35,540 nucleotides of DNA from JAGFIY01 sp964499285 (GTDB lineage Bacteria; Bacteroidota; Ignavibacteria; Ignavibacteriales; Melioribacteraceae). The stretch spans positions 1 to 35,540 of the forward strand of contig CAZCLA010000031.1 in assembly GCA_964499285.1 (NCBI GenBank), in the 5' to 3' direction. Position numbers and translations under genes: made by a program. The first letter of the stretch is position 1, and every line of letters begins with the position of its first letter. Below the pieces are notes generated by a model. The model was not told where the DNA came from. It did not search any database and saw only the letters and a program-made list of their open reading frames with translations. Shown piece by piece: positions 31,021 through 35,540 of this stretch.

Positions 31021-32036
31021 TACACTAACTCCTTTCCGACAATCGGTGCGAGTTCTTTTATTTTTCCAAGTAATGATTTAAATCGTTTCGGATCGAGTGA
31101 TTGGTATCCATCGGATAATGCTTCTTCCGGGCGTTGGTGTACTTCTATCATTAGCCCGTCTGCACCCGCAGCTATTGAAGCCAAAGCCATCGGGGGAATT
31201 TTATCCCACATCCCAACCCCGTGAGATGGATCGACAAAAACCGGTAGGTGACTTTCTTTTTTAAGAACGGGAACTGCATTCAAATCAAGTGTGTTACGTG
31301 TAGCAGTTTCAAAAGTTCTGATTCCTCTTTCACATAAAATTATATTATAATTATTTTGAGAAATGATATACTCGGCGCTTAAAAGTAAGTCTTCAACCGT
31401 TGCGGACATTCCGCGTTTTAGTAAAACCGGTTTTTGCGTTTTGCCCGCTTCTTCAAGCAGCGTAAAATTCTGCATATTTCTCGCACCGATTTGAATTATA
31501 TCGGCAACTTCCGAAACAGCATCAACAGTGTGTTGATTTAAGAGTTCCGTAACAATTTTTAAATCAAATTCTTTTTTGACTTCTTCGAGATATTTTAATC
31601 CCTCTTCTTTTAGACCTTGAAATGAATAAGGACTTGAACGAGGTTTATAAGCACCGGCTCGCAGAAAGTTAATTCCCATATTTTTAAGTAGTTCTGCAAT
31701 CTCAAAAATTTGATCGCGGGATTCTACGGAACAGGGACCGGCAATAATTTGCAGCTGTTTTCCGCCGATGGATTTATCACCGAAGTCAATTATTGTGTCT
31801 TCGTTTTTCATCATTCGGGATACGAGTTTATATTTTTTTGTTACTCTAACAACATCTTCTACTGAAGGCATCAAACTGAAATCCTCTTGTTTTAGTTTAT
31901 GAGTTGGACCTGTAATTCCGATTGCAAGTTTTGAAGCACCGGGAATTTCGTGTGGCGTACAATCCAATTGTTCAATTTTCTGTTTCACTTTTTCGATGTC
32001 CTCACGCGGTGCATTCAAATCCATTATTACTAACAT
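31020..32036 (-). CDS. aroF: 3-deoxy-7-phosphoheptulonate (DAHP) synthase, Thermotoga type
   Basis: First step of the shikimate pathway: PEP plus erythrose 4-phosphate to DAHP. Its 338 residues comprise an N-terminal ferredoxin-like (ACT-like) regulatory domain (1-70) and a TIM barrel. Metal and substrate residues are visible: Cys102 in AGPCSVES, RAGAYKPRSSPYSFQG, LLKRGMSAT, CERGIRTFE, VDPSHGVG and IEVHQRPEEA. Length and the Cys102 position equal those of the Thermotoga maritima enzyme, which is inhibited by tyrosine and phenylalanine through the N-terminal domain. Here the gene lies between trpF and trpB, overlapping both, so supply of chorismate precursor is co-expressed with tryptophan synthesis. 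Confidence 0.95.
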   Translation of the reverse strand: MLVIMDLNAPREDIEKVKQKIEQLDCTPHEIPGASKLAIGITGPTHKLKQEDFSLMPSVEDVVRVTKKYKLVSRMMKNEDTIIDFGDKSIGGKQLQIIAGPCSVESRDQIFEIAELLKNMGINFLRAGAYKPRSSPYSFQGLKEEGLKYLEEVKKEFDLKIVTELLNQHTVDAVSEVADIIQIGARNMQNFTLLEEAGKTQKPVLLKRGMSATVEDLLLSAEYIISQNNYNIILCERGIRTFETATRNTLDLNAVPVLKKESHLPVFVDPSHGVGMWDKIPPMALASIAAGADGLMIEVHQRPEEALSDGYQSLDPKRFKSLLGKIKELAPIVGKELV

Positions 32037-32680
32037 TGATGATTCCTTAGGTTGTTAATTTTTATGAAAAATGATTTTACTTTCTCGTGATCTTTAATTC
32101 CGGGTTCGCTCTCCAGCAGAGAAGATAAATCAACTGCTTGAGGAGAAATTGTTCTATAGATTTCTTCAATATTATCTTCCGAAACTCCGCCCGCTAAAAT
32201 GATTTTGTTTCGCTTACTTTGCGGAATTATTTCCCAATCAAAACGTTTTCCTGTTCCGCCATATTCTTTTTCATCTTTTGAGTCAAGAAGAATTGTATAG
32301 TTTGAATATCTTTCGAGATTCTTATTCAACTTATCATCAACTCGAATTGCTTTGATAACCGGGTAACTTACTTTTTCGCAGTAGTCCAAACTTTCATCCC
32401 CGTGTAATTGAACAGAATTTAAACCGATCTCATTCGCAATGGAATTAACCTTTTCAAGATTCTCATTCACAAATACACCAACTTTAAAAACAAAGAAGGG
32501 GAGTTGATCGAGTATCTTTTTTGCACTTTCCGGTTCTATGTATCGTTTACTTTTTTTATAAAAAATAAAACCAAGTGCATCCGCACCGCAGTCAACGCAG
32601 AATTTTGCATCATCTATATTTGTAATTCCGCAAGTTTTAACTTTCACGACTACACCATTCATTGAATATTTTGAGTTCAT
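32030..32680 (-). CDS. trpF: Phosphoribosylanthranilate isomerase
   Basis: Isomerises phosphoribosylanthranilate in tryptophan synthesis. The general base cysteine is in VKTCGITNIDDAKF, the phosphate-binding strands are ILAGGVSEDN and VDLSSLLESEPGIKD, and VQLHGDES lies in the middle. Three starts are open: ATG 32680 (216 aa), ATG 32662, and GTG 32647, which would give the usual 205 residues beginning MKVKTCGI and an 11-nt overlap with trpC. I give the longest frame; the GTG is quite likely the true start. It overlaps aroF by 7 nt. Confidence 0.93.
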   Translation of the reverse strand: MNSKYSMNGVVVKVKTCGITNIDDAKFCVDCGADALGFIFYKKSKRYIEPESAKKILDQLPFFVFKVGVFVNENLEKVNSIANEIGLNSVQLHGDESLDYCEKVSYPVIKAIRVDDKLNKNLERYSNYTILLDSKDEKEYGGTGKRFDWEIIPQSKRNKIILAGGVSEDNIEEIYRTISPQAVDLSSLLESEPGIKDHEKVKSFFIKINNLRNHQC

Positions 32681-33140
32681 CGGAAATATTCTTAGCGCGC
32701 ATAAAATGTTCGCCGATTAATAGCGCATCTATTTTCTCAATCTTAACTTTATCGAAAGATTTTTTATCACTAAAACCACTCTCGCTGACTACACAAACAC
32801 TTTTCGGAATTAATTTTGATATTTCAATTGAATTACTGATGTCGACTTCGAAAGTTTTGAGATCACGATTATTTATCCCAATTATATTATGAATTTCAAA
32901 ATCAACTTTGCTTAACTGTTCTTCCGAGTGCAGTTCAATTAATACTTCCAAGTTCAATTCTTTTGCGGCGTTTGTTAATTCTTGAACTTGTGTTTCGGAT
33001 AAAATTTCACAAATCAATAGAATAACATCAGCTCCATTAGCTTTTGCTTCGTATACTTGATACTCATCAAGTATAAAATCTTTGCGAAGAAGAGAAGCAG
33101 ATTTGATTTTTGCAATTTCGTACAAGTAATCAATTGAACC
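32637..33140 (-). CDS. trpC: Indole-3-glycerol phosphate synthase, C-terminal part at an assembly gap
   Basis: Closes the indole ring. Only the last 167 residues are present, from GSIDYLYEIAKIKSASLLRKDF to the end, with the substrate lysine in LLRKDFILDEYQV, VLIELHSEEQL, IIGINNRDLKTF and VSESGFSDKK. The family is about 255 residues, so about 90 N-terminal residues are hidden in the 100-N gap. The apparent single frame with trpD across the N run is an artefact: both the TrpD end and the TrpC start are missing. Confidence 0.93.
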   Translation of the reverse strand, partial: GSIDYLYEIAKIKSASLLRKDFILDEYQVYEAKANGADVILLICEILSETQVQELTNAAKELNLEVLIELHSEEQLSKVDFEIHNIIGINNRDLKTFEVDISNSIEISKLIPKSVCVVSESGFSDKKSFDKVKIEKIDALLIGEHFMRAKNISDELKIFNEWCSRES

Positions 33141-33240
33141 NNNNNNNNNNNNNNNNNNNNNNNNNNNNNNNNNNNNNNNNNNNNNNNNNNNNNNNNNNNN
33201 NNNNNNNNNNNNNNNNNNNNNNNNNNNNNNNNNNNNNNNN
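33141..33240. other. Assembly gap of 100 N at the trpD/trpC junction
   Basis: Exactly 100 N. About 15-20 residues of TrpD and 90 of TrpC are absent, so the true gap is probably 300 nt or more. Confidence 0.99.
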
Positions 33241-34196
33241 ATTGATTCCTCAGCAAGATTTTTACATTCCATCAAATCATCAGAAATACCTGATGTTTTC
33301 AATGCCATTGCAGCATTTGCCACAATAACCTCAAATGCCGCACCTTCAGTTTCATTGGAAAAAACTTTATATATTATTTCTGCATTCTCCTTAGCCGAAC
33401 CTCCTTGAAGTTGTTCCAGAGTTGCTTTCGGGTAACCAAAGTTTTCGTTTGTCAAAGAATAGAAATACATTGAATGGTCGTGATTAACTTCATAAACTTT
33501 TGTTATATCGGTAAGTGTAATTTCATCATATCGATTGCTTGTACAGAGAAACGCAACTTTTTCCATTTCCAATAATCTAATTGCGTCTGTCATCAAACGA
33601 GCAACATCATCATTGAAAGTCCCAATTAACTGATGTTTAACTCCGGCCGGATTTGTAAGCGGACCGAGTATGTTAAAAATTGAGCGGAACTCTAATTCTT
33701 TTCTTATCGGGGCAACGTGTTTCATCGCCGGGTGGTAAAGAGGCGCAAACAAAAATGCGATACCAATTTCATTCAATGCTTTTTCAGAAAGTTCAGGGTT
33801 GAGCTGAACATCAACTCCGAGTTCGTGAAGCACATCGGAACTGCCGCTTTTGCTCGAGATTGACCGGTTGCCGTGTTTGGCGACGCTTACTCCCGCACCG
33901 GCAACTACAAATGAAACAGCAGTAGAAATATTAAAAGTCCCGGAGCCGTCTCCGCCCGTACCGCAGACGTCTACTACTCTGTCGTTTTCACATTTTATTT
34001 TAATTACTTTTTCACGCATCGCTTTAACAAAGCCTGCAACTTCTTCCGAAGTTTCACCTTTTATTTTAAGCGCAGTTAAAAGTGACGCAATTTTTGAATT
34101 GTTCTCATTACCGCTCATTATAGAGTACATAACTTCGTAAGCTTCATCGAATGTTAAGTTATGCCCTTCAATTACTTTTTCTAATTCTGCTTTCAT
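33241..34196 (-). CDS. trpD: Anthranilate phosphoribosyltransferase, C-terminus in an assembly gap
   Basis: Transfers phosphoribose from PRPP to anthranilate. About 318 residues are visible, with the PRPP site CGTGGDGSGTFNIST (about 79-93), KHGNRSISSKSGSSD, and the anthranilate-side RKELEFRSIFNILGPLTNP. The family has about 340 residues, so the last 15-20 fall in the N run. I chose ATG 34196, which overlaps the trpG stop (ATGA); the longer frame uses TTG 34208. Confidence 0.94.
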
Positions 34197-34759
34197 TGTT
34201 CCAACCAATTTTTAATTAGATTATAACCTTGTGGAGTTAAAACTGATTCGGGATGAAATTGAATTCCCTCTACCGGATATTCTTTATGTCGTATTCCCAT
34301 TATTACATTATCATTTGTATGGGATGTTATTATTATTTCATCTGATAGTGAATTATTTTTTATTGCGAGTGAATGATAACGTCCCGCTTCAAAATTCTGC
34401 GGAATGTTTTTGTATATTTTTTGATTGTCGTGAAGTATTGTTGATGTTTTGCCGTGCATTAAAGTTGGAGCATTTGTTACTTCACCGCCAAAAGTAATAC
34501 CGATTGCTTGATGACCTAGACATACACCGAGTATCGGAATTTCTCTCCCCAATTCTTTTATAACATCAAGAGAAACTTTGGAGTCCTCGGGTTTGCCGGG
34601 ACCCGGGGAGATGACAATTTTGTCGACACCCATTTTGCGAATCTCATTCACAGTAGTTTTATCATTTCGTTGTACGAGAATATCGTTCGTAAAACTTCCG
34701 ATAAGTTGAACGAGATTGAACGTAAACGAATCGTAGTTATCAATTACTAAAATTCTCAT
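34193..34759 (-). CDS. trpG: Anthranilate synthase glutaminase subunit
   Basis: Class I glutamine amidotransferase supplying ammonia to TrpE. From ATG 34759 it has 188 residues with ILVIDNYDSFTFNLV at the start, SPGPGKPED, the nucleophile Cys80 in LGVCLGHQAIG, RYHSLAI, and the His-Glu pair in GIQFHPES. GAGG lies six bases before the ATG; a longer frame from 34774 is less likely. It overlaps trpE by 20 nt. PabA-type use for folate synthesis is possible but the trp context is decisive. Confidence 0.96.
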   Translation of the reverse strand: MRILVIDNYDSFTFNLVQLIGSFTNDILVQRNDKTTVNEIRKMGVDKIVISPGPGKPEDSKVSLDVIKELGREIPILGVCLGHQAIGITFGGEVTNAPTLMHGKTSTILHDNQKIYKNIPQNFEAGRYHSLAIKNNSLSDEIIITSHTNDNVIMGIRHKEYPVEGIQFHPESVLTPQGYNLIKNWLEQ

Positions 34760-35540
34760 CCAAATCCTCTGCAAACTTTAATGCTTTTTTCAAAGCGGCT
34801 GATTTATTTTGAATCTCATAAAATTCATTTTCGGGGAGACTATCGGCAACAATTCCGGCTCCGGCTTGCCAATAAATTTTTTCCCCCTTTGAGAATAATG
34901 TCCGAATTGCAATGCAAAAATCAAGATTACCGTTGAAGTCAATATACCCGACTGCACCCGCATAAACATTCCTGATTAAATTTTCGTAATCGTTTATCAA
35001 CTGCATTGCTCTAATTTTCGGCGCTCCCGTAACAGTTCCGGCAGGGAAGCTTGCTTTGAGTGCATCGATACAGTCTTTATCTTTTTGCAATTCACCTGAA
35101 ACCCTCGAAACAATATGCATAACGTGAGAGAACCGGTTCACTTTCATATTTTCGGTAATTTTTATTGAACCGTAATCGCAGACTCTGCCGAGATCATTTC
35201 TTGCTAAATCTACAAGCATTGTGTGCTCTGCAATTTCTTTTGGATCGGAAAGCAAATCTTTTTCCAATGCTGCATCTTCTTCGGTAGTTTTACCTCGTTT
35301 GCGCGTACCAGCGATTGGTAAAATTTCAGCTGTTTTATTTTTTACCTTTAGTAAATCTTCCGGTGAAGTTCCGATAACTACTTTTGAATCGGGGAATTCC
35401 ATATAATACATATAAGGTGAAGGATTGATAATTCTAAGAGCGCGGTAAACATTTAGCAAATCACCTTCGTATTCTGCGTTAAAGCGTTTTGACAGAACAA
35501 TTTGAAACACGTCACCGTTGTAAATGTTTTCTTTGGCTTT
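34740..35540 (-). CDS. trpE: Anthranilate synthase component I (5' end beyond the window)
   Basis: Converts chorismate and ammonia to anthranilate. The C-terminal 266 residues are present: AKENIYNGDVFQIVLSKRF at the window edge, GTSPEDL, AGTRKRGKT, AEHTMLVDLARNDLG, SFPAGTVTGAPKIRAMQ and WQAGAGIVADS, all chorismate-binding signatures. The frame stays open to the last base, so roughly 200 N-terminal residues, including the tryptophan-binding region, lie outside. It is the first visible gene of the trp operon. Confidence 0.96.
   Translation of the reverse strand, partial: KAKENIYNGDVFQIVLSKRFNAEYEGDLLNVYRALRIINPSPYMYYMEFPDSKVVIGTSPEDLLKVKNKTAEILPIAGTRKRGKTTEEDAALEKDLLSDPKEIAEHTMLVDLARNDLGRVCDYGSIKITENMKVNRFSHVMHIVSRVSGELQKDKDCIDALKASFPAGTVTGAPKIRAMQLINDYENLIRNVYAGAVGYIDFNGNLDFCIAIRTLFSKGEKIYWQAGAGIVADSLPENEFYEIQNKSAALKKALKFAEDLDENFSN

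Noticed and set aside
32637..34208. A single 523-codon frame suggesting a TrpD-TrpC fusion protein
   Set aside because: The frame is continuous only because 100 N contain no stop codon; both the end of TrpD and the first 90 or so residues of TrpC are missing, so the frame match across the gap is accidental.

Overview
The window reads as a chromosomal segment of a low-GC, Gram-negative member of the Bacteroidota/Ignavibacteriota group, most likely an Ignavibacteria-type bacterium. The pointers are a secreted phosphatase ending in a type IX secretion sorting domain with an NFPNPFNP motif, a complete Na+-translocating NADH:quinone reductase, a TolB-like beta-propeller lipoprotein, and many ATG/TAATG stop-start overlaps with weak Shine-Dalgarno sequences. 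This assignment is inferred from protein features; no rRNA or tRNA is present to confirm it. No gene-free stretch exceeds 300 bases; the longest (27266-27542, 277 nt) shows nothing convincing.

Region 1 (1-10000, plus strand): a secreted PhoD-type phosphatase, then the six-gene nqrABCDEF operon closed by a probable terminator, then a CBS-domain gene, apbE (the flavin transferase that attaches FMN to NqrB and NqrC) and a small membrane-anchored Cys-rich protein that looks like a divergent NqrM (iron delivery to NqrD/NqrE), closed by a strong terminator. The enzyme and its maturation factors therefore sit side by side.

Region 2 (10018-14603, plus strand): a PD40 lipoprotein, an exported M28 zinc peptidase with PA and PDZ domains, and three tightly coupled small genes (THEP1-like NTPase, MOSC/YiiM-like protein, YjjG-like HAD phosphatase) that may form a nucleotide or base-analogue housecleaning set.

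Region 3 (14660-27265, minus strand) is the most unusual part. In transcription order: NAD-type glutamate dehydrogenase, terminator, 994-aa protein, histidine kinase, response regulator, NADP-type glutamate dehydrogenase, terminator, 999-aa protein, small zinc ribbon, third glutamate dehydrogenase. The two large proteins are paralogues: a degenerate receiver domain, an intact receiver domain, then the ATP-grasp half of PEP synthase/PPDK, but without the phosphohistidine and PEP-binding domains; they end instead in a conserved domain I do not recognise. The repeated [gdh - terminator - large protein] unit, with coenzyme preference split between the copies, suggests an undescribed signalling or enzymatic system tied to glutamate/2-oxoglutarate metabolism.

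Region 4 (27543-28925, minus): an MFS (DHA2-like) transporter interrupted by one in-frame TGA.

Region 5 (29149-35540, minus): a compact tryptophan operon trpE-G-D-C-F-aroF-B-A with a Thermotoga-type DAHP synthase inside it. It carries two 100-N assembly gaps (in trpB and across the trpD/trpC junction), and trpE runs off the right edge.
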